Part shown: one piece after another, positions 38,075 to 46,865 of the stretch
Position numbering within the stretch: position 1 is the stretch's first letter
Layout of the letters: each line of letters opens with the position of its first letter
DNA from: Sulfitobacter noctilucae
GTDB lineage: Bacteria > Pseudomonadota > Alphaproteobacteria > Rhodobacterales > Rhodobacteraceae
Assembly: GCF_000622365.1 (NCBI RefSeq)
Contig: NZ_JASC01000013.1
Location: 1-64,000 of the forward strand
Reading direction: 5' to 3'
DNA length: 64,000 bases
Made by a program: the position numbers and the translations under genes
Notes under the pieces: model-generated
The model's database searches: none
What the model saw: the letters and a program-made list of their open reading frames with translations, nothing else
What the model was told of the DNA's origin: nothing

Positions 38075-38688
38075 TGATCTCCCTGCAATTCCTGCTCACC
38101 GCCTTTGTTGTGGTCATTACCCCCGGCACGGGAGTGATTTATACGCTGGCGCTCGGTCTCGGTCAGGGGCGGCGGGCCGCTCTTTGGGCCGCATTGGGAT
38201 GCACCTTCGGGATCCTCCCCCATCTGGCGGCCGCAACACTGGGGCTCGCTGCTGTTCTCCACACCTCGGCCTTGCTGTTCACCCTCGTGAAATGGGCGGG
38301 GGTCAGCTATCTGCTTTATCTTGCATGGCAAAGCCTGCAATCCGGCGGTGCACTTGCTGTCAGCGCTGAAAAGACACTCGAGTCCGGTTGGGTCATCGCG
38401 CGGCGCGGCGCGCTAATCAACATCCTGAACCCGAAACTGTCGATCTTCTTTCTCGCTCTCCTGCCCCCGTTTCTGAGCGGGACTGCGGCAACGGCAACCG
38501 CAGAGATGGCGCTGCTGGGCCTGATCTTTATGGTGATGACCTTTGCGGTCTTTGTCCTTTATGGCGTCTTTGCGGCCGGTGCCCGCCGCTGGTTACTAGG
38601 GTCCGAGCCGGTGATGCGGTGGCTGAACCGGTCTTTCGCAGCGATCTTTGCCGCCCTTGCGGGGCGCCTCGCGCTGGAACGGGCCTAA
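38074..38688 (+). CDS. LysE family translocator
   Basis: A 204-residue inner-membrane exporter with about six hydrophobic helices and the LysE/RhtB pattern near the N terminus (FVVVITPGTGVIYTLALGLGQG) and INILNPKLSIFFLA later. Family members export amino acids such as lysine, threonine or homoserine; the substrate here is unknown. AAGGA upstream and a one-base overlap with the preceding stop (TGATG) set the start. Confidence 0.87.
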   Translation: MISLQFLLTAFVVVITPGTGVIYTLALGLGQGRRAALWAALGCTFGILPHLAAATLGLAAVLHTSALLFTLVKWAGVSYLLYLAWQSLQSGGALAVSAEKTLESGWVIARRGALINILNPKLSIFFLALLPPFLSGTAATATAEMALLGLIFMVMTFAVFVLYGVFAAGARRWLLGSEPVMRWLNRSFAAIFAALAGRLALERA

Positions 38689-38692
38689 TCGC

Positions 38693-39148
38693 ATGCTGGG
38701 CCGCATTCCTCCCGCCGCTTTCGTGCTCGGACTTGCCGGGCTGACCCCTTTCCTCTGGGCCGCCCTTCTGGTGCTTGGCCTCTTTAATGTCCCCGATTGG
38801 CCAATACCCCAAGTGCTTTTGGGCGACGGCAAGCTGATCATGATCCGCTACGGCGGCATCATTTTACCGTTCATGGCCGGAGTACTCTGGGGCTTTGCGA
38901 CCAACGCCCGCGGCTCGCAAGCCATCGCGGCTTATGCACTCTCAGTGCTGCCTGCACTTTGGTGGTTTTTCATGCCCGGCACGGGCGTTACATCGGCGCT
39001 GACGAATCTGACGACGGGCTTTATCGGGCTGCTATTGCTCGATTATGCCTTTGCCCGTTGGGATCTGGCCCCGAGTTGGTGGATGGCACTGCGGGTCCAA
39101 TTGACCGCTGTCGTGGTGCTGTGCCTGCTCATCGGCGTCTTCCTGTGA
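38693..39148 (+). CDS. DUF3429 domain-containing membrane protein
   Basis: A 151-residue protein with about five hydrophobic helices, including GGIILPFMAGVLWGFATN and LLLDYAFARWDLAPSWW, fitting DUF3429. Function unknown. The ATG at 38693 follows the LysE-family stop by four bases, and its stop overlaps the next start by four bases (GTGA). Confidence 0.78.
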   Translation: MLGRIPPAAFVLGLAGLTPFLWAALLVLGLFNVPDWPIPQVLLGDGKLIMIRYGGIILPFMAGVLWGFATNARGSQAIAAYALSVLPALWWFFMPGTGVTSALTNLTTGFIGLLLLDYAFARWDLAPSWWMALRVQLTAVVVLCLLIGVFL

Positions 39149-39738
39149 CCGATGCGGAAACCCTGCGCACCTATGCTGCCAAGGCCGCTGAATACGCCGA
39201 TGTGACAGGGCCGGTCATTGCCAAGGATCCTGTCTTCGCCGCCTTTCTCGAAGAAGTGTCGCCCGGTGGGCACATTCTTGATTTAGGATGTGGTCCGGGC
39301 CTCTTTGCCGGTGCGATGGCGGCACGGGGATTCAAAGTCACTGCTACAGACGCCGTGCCAGAAATGGTTGAAATGGCCAACACTCACCACGGCGTCACGG
39401 CGCAGGTCACTGCGTTCGACGACATCAAAGGCATCGACATCTTTGATGGCATCTGGGCCAACTTCAGCCTGCTGCACGCGCCGCGCAATGCGATGCCGCG
39501 CCACCTGGCGGCCCTGCACCAAGCGCTTAAACCCGGCGGCACGTTTCACATCGCGTTAAAAACCGGAACGGGCGAAAAGCGCGACACCATAGGCCGCCTT
39601 TATACCTACTATACTGATGCGGAACTGACCGATCTTGTGGCGCAGGCAGGTTTCACCGTCACAGATCGCAACACCGGACGCGATAAAGGGCTGGACGGCA
39701 CCTATGCCGATTGGATAGCCCTGCGCGCATATGGCTAG
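39145..39738 (+). CDS. Class I SAM-dependent methyltransferase
   Basis: A 197-residue Rossmann-fold methyltransferase. Motif [17 protein letters not shown], then [13 protein letters not shown] and the post-motif [12 protein letters not shown], identify the SAM site. The acceptor substrate is unknown. The start is GTG at 39145, within a four-base GTGA overlap with the DUF3429 gene. It overlaps rnhA by eight bases. Confidence 0.87.
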   Translation: MTDAETLRTYAAKAAEYADVTGPVIAKDPVFAAFLEEVSPGGHILDLGCGPGLFAGAMAARGFKVTATDAVPEMVEMANTHHGVTAQVTAFDDIKGIDIFDGIWANFSLLHAPRNAMPRHLAALHQALKPGGTFHIALKTGTGEKRDTIGRLYTYYTDAELTDLVAQAGFTVTDRNTGRDKGLDGTYADWIALRAYG

Positions 39739-40183
39739 ATTATACGCATACACAGACGGTGCCTGCTCGGGCAATCCCGGCCCCGGTGGCTGGGGTGCCT
39801 TGATGCAGGCGCGCGACGGCGACGCGATCGTCAAGGAACGCGAATTGAAAGGTGGCGAAGCGCAGACCACCAACAACCGCATGGAATTGTTGGCTGCAAT
39901 CAACGCGCTTGAAGCGCTGGACCGCCCGACCGAAATCACGATCGTGACCGACAGCAATTACGTCAAGAACGGGATCACTGGCTGGATCTTTGGCTGGAAG
40001 AAAAACGGCTGGAAGAATGCAGCCAAAAAGCCCGTCAAGAATGTCGAGCTTTGGCAGCGGCTGGACGAGGCCAACGCCCGCCATCAGGTGACATGGGAAT
40101 GGGTCAAGGGCCACGCAGGCCATCCTGAAAACGAACGCGCCGACGCTTTGGCACGGGCGGGCATGGCACCCTTCAAACCATGA
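39731..40183 (+). CDS. rnhA: Ribonuclease HI
   Basis: A 150-residue RNase H that cuts RNA in RNA-DNA hybrids. Catalytic acids are visible: [30 protein letters not shown] and the late [12 protein letters not shown]. Full length. It overlaps the methyltransferase upstream and the TRIC-family gene downstream (four bases, ATGA). Confidence 0.97.
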   Translation: MARLYAYTDGACSGNPGPGGWGALMQARDGDAIVKERELKGGEAQTTNNRMELLAAINALEALDRPTEITIVTDSNYVKNGITGWIFGWKKNGWKNAAKKPVKNVELWQRLDEANARHQVTWEWVKGHAGHPENERADALARAGMAPFKP

Positions 40184-40803
40184 ACGTTGTGGCGTTTCTC
40201 GACTATGCCGCCGTGCTGGTCTTTGCCATCACCGGCGCGCTGGTCGCCAGCCGAGCCCAGCTCGATCTGGTAGGCTTTGCCTTTATCGCCTGCCTCACGG
40301 CTTTGGGCGGTGGCACAATCCGAGACCTGCTACTCGACCGCAATCCGATCTTCTGGATCGACAATCCCGCGTACCTCGGCGTCGCCGCCGGTGCTTCCCT
40401 CGTCATCTTCTTCACCGCGCATTTGTTTGAAAGCCGTATGCGGGCGCTGATCTGGCTGGATAGTTTTGCCCTCGCCGTTGCTGTTGCCGCAGGCGCGGGC
40501 GTGGCCATATCGCTTGAACAATCACCCACCATTGTAATCCTCATGGGTATGATCACCGGCTGCATGGGCGGGTTGATGCGTGATGTGGTCGTGGGCGATG
40601 TGCCGGTGGTCCTGAAACAAGGCGAGCTATACGTCACCGCCGCTTTCGCCGGAGCGGCAACCGCTGCCACCGCCAAACTCTACCTTATTGAAACACCTAT
40701 TGCGCTGCTCGCCTGCGCCGCTGCGACATGGGTGCTCAGAGCGGGCTCGCTTGCCTTTGGCTGGAATCTGCCCGTCTACAAAAGCACGCCACCCAAGACT
40801 TGA
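40180..40803 (+). CDS. Trimeric intracellular cation channel family protein (YadS-like)
   Basis: A 207-residue inner-membrane protein of the UPF0126/TRIC family, with seven hydrophobic helices in two repeats. Each repeat carries the Gly-rich hallmark: [14 protein letters not shown] and [13 protein letters not shown]. Bacterial homologues form K+-permeable or small-molecule channels. It ends the overlapping run that begins at ispH. Confidence 0.88.
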   Translation: MNVVAFLDYAAVLVFAITGALVASRAQLDLVGFAFIACLTALGGGTIRDLLLDRNPIFWIDNPAYLGVAAGASLVIFFTAHLFESRMRALIWLDSFALAVAVAAGAGVAISLEQSPTIVILMGMITGCMGGLMRDVVVGDVPVVLKQGELYVTAAFAGAATAATAKLYLIETPIALLACAAATWVLRAGSLAFGWNLPVYKSTPPKT

Positions 40804-40848
40804 GGCACGGCACACCAGGCTTCACCCTTTTAGAAATACCAAAGAGCG

Positions 40849-41085
40849 TCAGCGCCGCCAGTGAAACGGCACAATAATCAGCGCCCCTATGGAAGACACG
40901 ATGGCATTCACGCCGGGGCTGGCAAACCCGAACCCGAACATTATCCGCACAAAGTAGAACAAGAACGCCCCACCGATGCAGATGATGATTGATTGCAGAT
41001 ATCCATTATGTGTCCAACCCGTCTTTTCGGAAACATATCCAACGATCCCCGCAATGACGACCGTGCCGAAAAGGACGAGAAACAT
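40849..41085 (-). CDS. Small membrane protein, GlsB/YeaQ-like
   Basis: A 78-residue hydrophobic protein with two to three membrane helices (FLVLFGTVVIAGIVGYV and the GGAFLFYFVRIMFGF region) resembling transglycosylase-associated GlsB/YeaQ proteins, though the match is loose. It starts four bases after fmt and could be the last gene of the def-fmt operon. Function unknown. Confidence 0.65.
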   Translation of the reverse strand: MFLVLFGTVVIAGIVGYVSEKTGWTHNGYLQSIIICIGGAFLFYFVRIMFGFGFASPGVNAIVSSIGALIIVPFHWRR

Positions 41086-41089
41086 CGCG

Positions 41090-42004
41090 CTATACTCCGC
41101 TCAGGATGGTGCCGGGGGCAATCTGCGCCCCGCTTTGAAACACATCCACATCCTGCGCTGCCTTGCCCGCCCGTTGCAAGCGCAGCAACTGTACCGCGCC
41201 AGTGCCGCAGGCCACGCGAAGACCGGAATCAAGCACTTTGCTCGGTTGTCCAGAACCTTCCGCAAGGGATGAGCGCAATACCTTGATACGCGTGCCATTT
41301 AGATCAAACCAGGCACCGGGAAACGGCGAAAGACCTCGGATCAAACGATCCACTTCTGCCGCGGGCCGCGTCCAATCGATACGCGCCTCGGCTTTATCGA
41401 TCTTGCTGGCGTAGGTGACACCCTCCTCCGGCTGCGGCTCTGGCTGTAATCGGTCCAATGCAGCAAGCGCTTCGACAATTGCCTCTGACCCCAAAACGCT
41501 CAAACGGTCATGAAGCTCTGCCGTTGTCTCCTCAGCCCCAATGGCCAGCGATTTGCGCAACAACACATCGCCCGTGTCCAACCCTGCATCCATCTGCATG
41601 ATGCAAACACCGGTTTCCGCATCCCCTGCCATGATCGCCCGGTGAATAGGAGCCGCCCCGCGCCAACGCGGCAAAAGGCTCGCGTGGATGTTCAGACAGC
41701 CCTTCTCGGGCGCGTCCAATATCGCCTGCGGCAGGATCAACCCATAAGCGACAACCACCGCAATATCCGCCTTCAGTGCTGCAAAATCGGCCTGCGCCTC
41801 CGCCGTCTTCAGCGAGACTGGGTGGCGCACATTCAGCCCCAACGCCTCGGCACGGGCCTGAACCGGCGACGGGCGATCCTTCTTGCCCCGGCCCGCCGGA
41901 CGCGGGGGCTGGCAATAGACAGCAGCAATTTCGTGGCCTGCTGCGACCAAAGCCTCCAGGACCGGCACTGAAAAATCCGGCGTTCCCATAAAGACGATCC
42001 GCAT
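41090..42004 (-). CDS. fmt: Methionyl-tRNA formyltransferase
   Basis: A 304-residue enzyme that formylates initiator Met-tRNA. The active-site region [20 protein letters not shown] holds the Asn and His, and [12 protein letters not shown] the Asp; the N terminus [19 protein letters not shown] is typical. It lies ten bases downstream of three deformylase genes, so both enzymes of the formyl-methionine cycle share an operon. Confidence 0.97.
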   Translation of the reverse strand: MRIVFMGTPDFSVPVLEALVAAGHEIAAVYCQPPRPAGRGKKDRPSPVQARAEALGLNVRHPVSLKTAEAQADFAALKADIAVVVAYGLILPQAILDAPEKGCLNIHASLLPRWRGAAPIHRAIMAGDAETGVCIMQMDAGLDTGDVLLRKSLAIGAEETTAELHDRLSVLGSEAIVEALAALDRLQPEPQPEEGVTYASKIDKAEARIDWTRPAAEVDRLIRGLSPFPGAWFDLNGTRIKVLRSSLAEGSGQPSKVLDSGLRVACGTGAVQLLRLQRAGKAAQDVDVFQSGAQIAPGTILSGV

Positions 42005-42014
42005 GGTCTGGCCC

Positions 42015-42512
42015 CTATCCGTTCAGCTTCCGCGCCTTGCGCAACAGCATGTCGCGCTTGGTTTTGCTGAGATTGTCGAAATACATCTTCCCCGCCAGAT
42101 GGTCGATCTGATGCTGCACGCTGGTGGCTTCCAGCCCGACAAACTCGCGCCGGGCGATCACACCTTTTTCGTCCAGATACCGGACAGATACTGCACGCGG
42201 CCGCGTGATTTTGGCCGAGACGCCCGGCAAACAGGGGCTGGCTTCCTCGTGCTCATTGGGTTTGGCCGAGGCTTCGATCACCTGCGGGTTGGCCATGAGG
42301 ATCCGCCGCTTGCGATCTGTTGAGGCATCAACTACCGCCAGCCGCAGCATCACGCCGATCTGCGGTGCCGCAAGACCCACCCCCGGCATGGCATCCATAG
42401 TCTCGACCATATCCGCCCAGATACCACGCACCTTATCGGTGATCTGCGATACCTCTTCGGCAGGAGTGCGAAGCCGCTTGTCTGGCCATTGCAAGATGGG
42501 CCGAACCGTCAT
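42015..42512 (-). CDS. Peptide deformylase paralogue with a degenerate active site
   Basis: A 165-residue deformylase-fold protein. Motif 1 GVGLAAPQ is intact, and the metal-binding Cys94 remains, but the EGCLS motif reads ASPCLPG and the zinc motif reads HQIDH (134-138): the catalytic glutamate is glutamine at 135 (codon CAG at 42108-42110, one base from GAG). It is therefore probably inactive as a standard deformylase, or altered. It is the third of three tandem copies, overlapping the second by four bases. Confidence 0.9.
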   Translation of the reverse strand: MTVRPILQWPDKRLRTPAEEVSQITDKVRGIWADMVETMDAMPGVGLAAPQIGVMLRLAVVDASTDRKRRILMANPQVIEASAKPNEHEEASPCLPGVSAKITRPRAVSVRYLDEKGVIARREFVGLEATSVQHQIDHLAGKMYFDNLSKTKRDMLLRKARKLNG

Positions 42513-43006
42513 TGCGCCGCGTATTCCGTCATCAAGGCGGCCCGGTTTTCAGCATCTAAATGATCAAAGGTTACGACCCCATCCAGATGATCCAACTCAT
42601 GCTGCACACAAGCCGCGGCAAAGCCGTCAAAGCTTTGCACATAGCGCCCACCGTTCAGCCCGGTCCAGACCATCTGCACCTGTGCAGGACGGCTGATGTC
42701 GGCGCTCACCCCCGGAATACTTAGGCAGCCCTCGCTGTTGGTCTGGCGCTCCTCGCTGACCTCCTGCAGCATCGGGTTAATGCAAACGATCGGGTCGGAC
42801 TTGCCCTCTTTCCAGCCCGTGTCCATCACGAAAATGCGCTGCATCACACCAACTTGGGGGGCGGCCAGCCCGCGACCGGGGGCATCGTACATGGTTTCCA
42901 GCATATCCGTCGCCAATTTCTCGATCTCGGGGGTGATCTCGGCCACCGGCACGCAGGTTTCGGTCAGACGCGGATCAGGCCACAGGACAATCGGCAGCAC
43001 GCTCAT
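42509..43006 (-). CDS. def: Peptide deformylase, second copy
   Basis: A 165-residue metal-dependent deformylase with all motifs: GRGLAAPQ, EGCLSIPG (Cys94) and HELDH (136-140). It should remove the formyl group from nascent proteins. It is more divergent than the first copy and closer in length to the degenerate third copy. It overlaps the neighbours on both sides by four bases (ATGA). Confidence 0.95.
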   Translation of the reverse strand: MSVLPIVLWPDPRLTETCVPVAEITPEIEKLATDMLETMYDAPGRGLAAPQVGVMQRIFVMDTGWKEGKSDPIVCINPMLQEVSEERQTNSEGCLSIPGVSADISRPAQVQMVWTGLNGGRYVQSFDGFAAACVQHELDHLDGVVTFDHLDAENRAALMTEYAAQ

Positions 43007-43521
43007 GCGCGGGCCAATTCGCGTTTCAGCTTGACCATTTTGCGCGTCATCATCTGACGCTTGAGCGGCTTGAGGTAATCAATGAACAGCTTGCCATCCA
43101 GATGGTCGATCTCGTGCTGCACGCAAGTCGCCCATAGCCCGTCAAATGTCTCGGATTGCGGATTGCCGTCGCGGTCAACCCACTCGACATCGACGACTTT
43201 AGGCCGCGTCACATCTGCATAAAGATCGGGAAGCGACAAACAGCCCTCTTCATAAGTGTTCAACTCATCCGACCCGGCCACAATCTGAGGGTTGAACATC
43301 ACCAGGGGGCGCGGCTTGTCGCCCTCTTCCTTGACACAGTCCAGCACAATCAGCCGGTCCAGCACGCCTACCTGAGGCGCAGCCAGCCCGATCCCCGGTG
43401 CCTCGTACATGGTGCGCAGCATGTCGCCCGCCAACAGGCGCAGATCGTCGCTCAAGTCAGCGACGGGCTTTGCCACCTTTTTCAGGCGCGGGTCAGGGTG
43501 CAAAAGAATAGAGCGTTTCAT
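43003..43521 (-). CDS. def: Peptide deformylase, first copy
   Basis: A 172-residue canonical deformylase: MKRSILLHPDPRLKK at the start, GIGLAAPQ, EGCLSLP (Cys94) and HEIDH (136-140), plus a basic C-terminal helix that in E. coli contacts the ribosome. It is first in the def-def-def-fmt operon and most likely the main housekeeping enzyme. It is divergent from the PatB-like gene. Confidence 0.96.
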   Translation of the reverse strand: MKRSILLHPDPRLKKVAKPVADLSDDLRLLAGDMLRTMYEAPGIGLAAPQVGVLDRLIVLDCVKEEGDKPRPLVMFNPQIVAGSDELNTYEEGCLSLPDLYADVTRPKVVDVEWVDRDGNPQSETFDGLWATCVQHEIDHLDGKLFIDYLKPLKRQMMTRKMVKLKRELARA

Positions 43522-43616
43522 ACCGATGATTTAGGCGATGCCCCCCCGCTGTGCAAGGCAGGGCTTGCGGCCCGCGTCTCAACCGCTAGCTTGGCCCCGA
43601 AAACGAGGAGCACCCC

Positions 43617-44786
43617 ATGAGTTTTGACGAAATCATCGACCGCCGCGATACACATTGTGCCAAGTGGGACAAGATGGAGGCGCTATACGGCGTACCGCGC
43701 GATACCGGCATTGCCATGTGGGTGGCAGATATGGATTTCCGCCCGCCGCAGGTGGTCCAGGATGCCCTGCGTGAACAGCTTGAGCACGGCATCTTCGGCT
43801 ACTTCGGCGATGACAGCAAATATCTGGGCGCGATTCAGTGGTGGATGGAAAATCGCCACGGCTGGCAGGTCGATCCCTCCTGGATCTTTACCACCCACGG
43901 TCTGGTGAACGGCACCGCGATCTGTGTCGATGCCTTTACCGCGCCCGGCGACGGTGTGGTTCTATTTACGCCTGTGTATCACGCATTCGCCAAGGTGATT
44001 ACCGCCGCCCAGCGCAAGGTTGTCGAATGTGTGATGGCGCAGGTCGACGGGCGCTACGAAATGGATTTCGACGCCTGGGACGCCCAGATGACCGGGTCAG
44101 AAAAGATGCTGGTCCTGTGTTCGCCGCACAACCCCGGGGGCCGCGTCTGGAGCCAGACAGAGCTGCAAGGCGTTGCCGATTTTGCCAAACGCCACGATCT
44201 TGTGCTGGTCTCGGACGAGATCCACCACGATCTGGTTATGCCCGGTCAGACCCATATCCCGATGGCCAAGATCGATGGCATCGCAGACCGCCTTGTGATG
44301 ATGACGGCCACCACCAAGACCTTTAATATTGCGGGCAGCCATGTAGGCAATGTGATCATCGAAAACCCGCAGCTTCGCGAAAAATTCGCAGCTCGCATGG
44401 CCGCTTTAGGCCTGTCGCCGAATTCTTTCGGGTTGTTCATGGCTACGGCGGCCTATTCTCCCGAAGGTGCCGCTTGGGTGGATGATCTGGTCACCTATCT
44501 GGACGGCAATCGCAAACTTTTCGACGATGCGGTCAACGCCATACCCGGGCTGAAATCCATGAAGCTTGAGGCGACTTATCTGGCTTGGGTGGATTTCGAA
44601 GATACAGGCATGGAACGTGCGGACTTCACCAACCGCGTGCAACAGGATGCAGGCATCGCTGTGAACCACGGGCCTACGTTTGGAAAAGGCGGTGAAAGCT
44701 TCCTGCGCTTTAACATCGCTACACCCCGCGCGCGGGTAGAGGAAGCCTGCGCCCGACTGGCGGACGCTTTCAAAGATCTTCAATAG
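43617..44786 (+). CDS. PatB/MalY-family PLP-dependent C-S lyase or aminotransferase
   Basis: A 389-residue fold-type I PLP enzyme. PLP-site features: SPHNPGGRVW, SDEIHHDLV and the Schiff-base Lys234 in MTATTKTFNIAG. MalY/PatB proteins are cystathionine beta-lyases, some also regulators; roseobacters carry several that may act on sulfur compounds. The N terminus WVADMDFRPP is typical. GAGGAG precedes the ATG. Confidence 0.88.
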   Translation: MSFDEIIDRRDTHCAKWDKMEALYGVPRDTGIAMWVADMDFRPPQVVQDALREQLEHGIFGYFGDDSKYLGAIQWWMENRHGWQVDPSWIFTTHGLVNGTAICVDAFTAPGDGVVLFTPVYHAFAKVITAAQRKVVECVMAQVDGRYEMDFDAWDAQMTGSEKMLVLCSPHNPGGRVWSQTELQGVADFAKRHDLVLVSDEIHHDLVMPGQTHIPMAKIDGIADRLVMMTATTKTFNIAGSHVGNVIIENPQLREKFAARMAALGLSPNSFGLFMATAAYSPEGAAWVDDLVTYLDGNRKLFDDAVNAIPGLKSMKLEATYLAWVDFEDTGMERADFTNRVQQDAGIAVNHGPTFGKGGESFLRFNIATPRARVEEACARLADAFKDLQ

Positions 44787-44811
44787 GCCGCTTAGCGCAA
44801 GAATCTGAGCG

Positions 44812-45165
44812 CTAGCCGAACTGTTCGATCAAGGCGACCGGCGCATGGGTCGGTCGCTCAAAATCCAGTGCCGCAGCTGTGGCAACAGGTGTGGCCCGCT
44901 TGAACACATAATGCATCTCGTCAGCCTCTTGTGCGGCAGTGACGATCAGACATTGGAACAGATGCGTGGCCCCATCGTAAAGATCGACCAGACCGCGTAG
45001 CGTAGGCGCATCCTCGACAGCGACCGAAAAGCCGGTTTTCCACATGCCCAGCACGGCAATCTGACGCCCGTTCACTTCCAGCCTCAGCCGCGATTGCTTT
45101 CGTAGGCGATGTATCCGCGCGGCGTCCAACCCAGCTTGCACATCTTTTGACAGCATCTCTTCCAT
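44812..45165 (-). CDS. Hypothetical protein, possibly PilZ-like
   Basis: A 117-residue protein I do not firmly recognise. The segment RLRLEVNGRQIAVLGMWKTGF followed by alternating short beta strands (GLVDLYDGATHLFQCLIV) gives a small beta-barrel look reminiscent of PilZ-like domains, but the RxxxR and D/NxSxxG c-di-GMP motifs are not clear. GGGAGA six bases upstream supports the ATG. It lies between patB and the glutathionyl-hydroquinone reductase gene. Confidence 0.65.
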   Translation of the reverse strand: MEEMLSKDVQAGLDAARIHRLRKQSRLRLEVNGRQIAVLGMWKTGFSVAVEDAPTLRGLVDLYDGATHLFQCLIVTAAQEADEMHYVFKRATPVATAAALDFERPTHAPVALIEQFG

Positions 45166-45321
45166 TTAGTGTCTCCCCATTCATCCCAGAATTGGCGCAG
45201 TTTCGGACGAAATCAACATAATATCTTCTGTGCGCAGATGCAGATCGGTTGCGCTCAGGTTGCTGGGGTCAGACTAGGCGAGGAACGCTACAGTTTGATG
45301 AAGAACCGAAGGGAGAATGAC

Positions 45322-46302
45322 ATGGGTTTGCTGGTCGACGGAAAATGGCAGGACAAATGGTATGACACCGAGGCATCAGGCGGCAAATTCGAACGCTCCG
45401 CCGCGAAGTTCCGCAATTGGGTGACCGCAGATGGCTCCGCCGGTCCATCGGGCGCGGGCGGCTTCAAAGCGGAGAGCGGGCGCTATCACCTCTACGTCAG
45501 TCACGCGTGCCCATGGGCCCACCGCACGTTGATCTTCCGCAGTCTGAAAGGTTTGCAAGACCATATTGAGGTAAGTGTCGTGCACCCCGATATGTTGGGC
45601 GAAGGCTGGACCTTTGACACGGATTTTGACGGGGCCACCGGCGACAGGTTGTTTGGCCTACCCTATGCCAGAGACATCTACACCAAGGCTGAACCAAAGT
45701 TCAGTGGTCGCGTCACTGTGCCGATCCTATGGGACAAAAAGCGCGAAACTATCGTGTCGAACGAAAGCTCCGAAATCATTAGAATGTTCAACAGCGCATT
45801 CGACACCATCACAGGCAACACCGAGGATTACTGGCCCGAAGCCCTGCGCGAGGCGATCGAACCGGTGAACGATCGTATCTATGAAACGTTGAACAACGGC
45901 GTCTATCGCTGCGGATTCGCCACTACTCAGGAGGCCTACGACGAAGCGGTTGAACCGCTATTCGACACACTTGATTGGTTGGAGGACCGACTGTCTGCCA
46001 AAAGGTACCTGATGGGCGACACCATCACTGAGGCAGACTGGCGGCTGTTCACCACGTTGATCCGTTTCGACAAGGTTTATCACCAGCATTTTAAATGTAA
46101 TCGCCGCCGGATCGTCGATTATCCGAACCTTTGGGGGTATCTGCGCGAACTCTATCAATGGCCCGGGGTCTCAGACACGGTCCACTTCGATCACATCGTG
46201 CGGCACTATCACTACAGCCACGAGACGATAAATCCGCACCGCATCATCCCCATCAACCCGGTTCTGGCTTTTGACGCCCCGCACAATCGAGAGGGCATCT
46301 AG
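45322..46302 (+). CDS. Glutathionyl-hydroquinone reductase
   Basis: A 326-residue omega/Xi-class glutathione transferase that reduces glutathionyl-hydroquinones (YqjG/EcmB type). The active-site Cys63 lies in SHACPWAHRTL, and NESSEIIRMFN and the C-terminal HFKCNRRRI/YPNLWGYLRELYQ blocks are typical. The ATG at 45322 has GGGAG upstream; the frame extends further but without family similarity. The 3' end overlaps the convergent receiver-like gene by four bases. Confidence 0.9.
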   Translation: MGLLVDGKWQDKWYDTEASGGKFERSAAKFRNWVTADGSAGPSGAGGFKAESGRYHLYVSHACPWAHRTLIFRSLKGLQDHIEVSVVHPDMLGEGWTFDTDFDGATGDRLFGLPYARDIYTKAEPKFSGRVTVPILWDKKRETIVSNESSEIIRMFNSAFDTITGNTEDYWPEALREAIEPVNDRIYETLNNGVYRCGFATTQEAYDEAVEPLFDTLDWLEDRLSAKRYLMGDTITEADWRLFTTLIRFDKVYHQHFKCNRRRIVDYPNLWGYLRELYQWPGVSDTVHFDHIVRHYHYSHETINPHRIIPINPVLAFDAPHNREGI

Positions 46303-46709
46303 CCGTCGACTGTCCCGTAGTGTTCGATCATAGCCGCCAGATCATCTGGCGGCGTGGTAGATGGCAGGAAAGCACGCGCATTGGATGAATGACTAAATAT
46401 CGATCCATCCGAGAAAAAGCTGGTGTTGGTCACAAATATAACCCGCGCGGCCGGTTGACGGTAATTCGCGTAATCCGCCACGGCCAACGCGGCTCCCTCT
46501 TCCAACACCAGATTTAGAACGATGATATCAACCGCATGCGTGCTGAGATATTCAGTCGCGGCATCCTGCGTTCCGCACCTGCTGACAATCATGCCCTGTC
46601 GTTCAAGGTGGCGTTGCCAAATCTGGCCTAGCGGTTCACTGCTTTCAACGATCAATACTTTCAGACCATTCGTCGAAGCGGGCTTTTCTGGTTTAGGGTG
46701 CGAAGTCAT
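46299..46709 (-). CDS. Receiver-like protein lacking the phosphoacceptor aspartate
   Basis: A 136-residue stand-alone receiver fold. Strand 1 VLIVESSEP has Glu-Ser in place of the acidic pair; the phosphorylation site reads IVLNLVL with Asn66 where Asp is expected; the conserved Thr is kept (VIFVTNTS) but the Lys-Pro is replaced (AFLPSTTPP). It should not be phosphorylated normally and may act as a pseudo-receiver or by binding a partner. The ATG at 46709 is preferred to a TTG at 46727. No kinase gene is adjacent. Confidence 0.78.
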   Translation of the reverse strand: MTSHPKPEKPASTNGLKVLIVESSEPLGQIWQRHLERQGMIVSRCGTQDAATEYLSTHAVDIIVLNLVLEEGAALAVADYANYRQPAARVIFVTNTSFFSDGSIFSHSSNARAFLPSTTPPDDLAAMIEHYGTVDG

Positions 46710-46720
46710 ATCTTCTGATG

Positions 46721-46757
46721 TTCCCAATTCCTTAACGAAGTATTAACAGATTGGGAA
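46721..46757. promoter_or_regulatory. Inverted repeat upstream of the receiver-like gene
   Basis: TTCCCAA (46721-46727) and TTGGGAA (46751-46757) are exact inverted repeats 23 bases apart, just upstream of the receiver-like gene and in the gap divergent to cobC. A two-site operator is possible; chance is also possible at this length. Confidence 0.25.
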
Positions 46758-46865
46758 ATCAGTTAACGCCATAGACGAGCCTTGTAGAACCGGCGCTTTT
46801 CCGCTTTTGCTAGCTTCTGATATGGCGCACCTCCGCCAAAAGTCGAGAATACGGACAAAGCACGC

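Noticed and set aside
44793-44814. Hairpin TAGCGC/GCGCTA between patB and the next convergent gene
   Set aside because: A six-base stem with a ten-base loop and no T run is too weak to call a terminator.
46710-46865. Cobalamin riboswitch upstream of cobC
   Set aside because: No B12-box-like GCCACTG element or multi-stem structure could be found; the gap is short.
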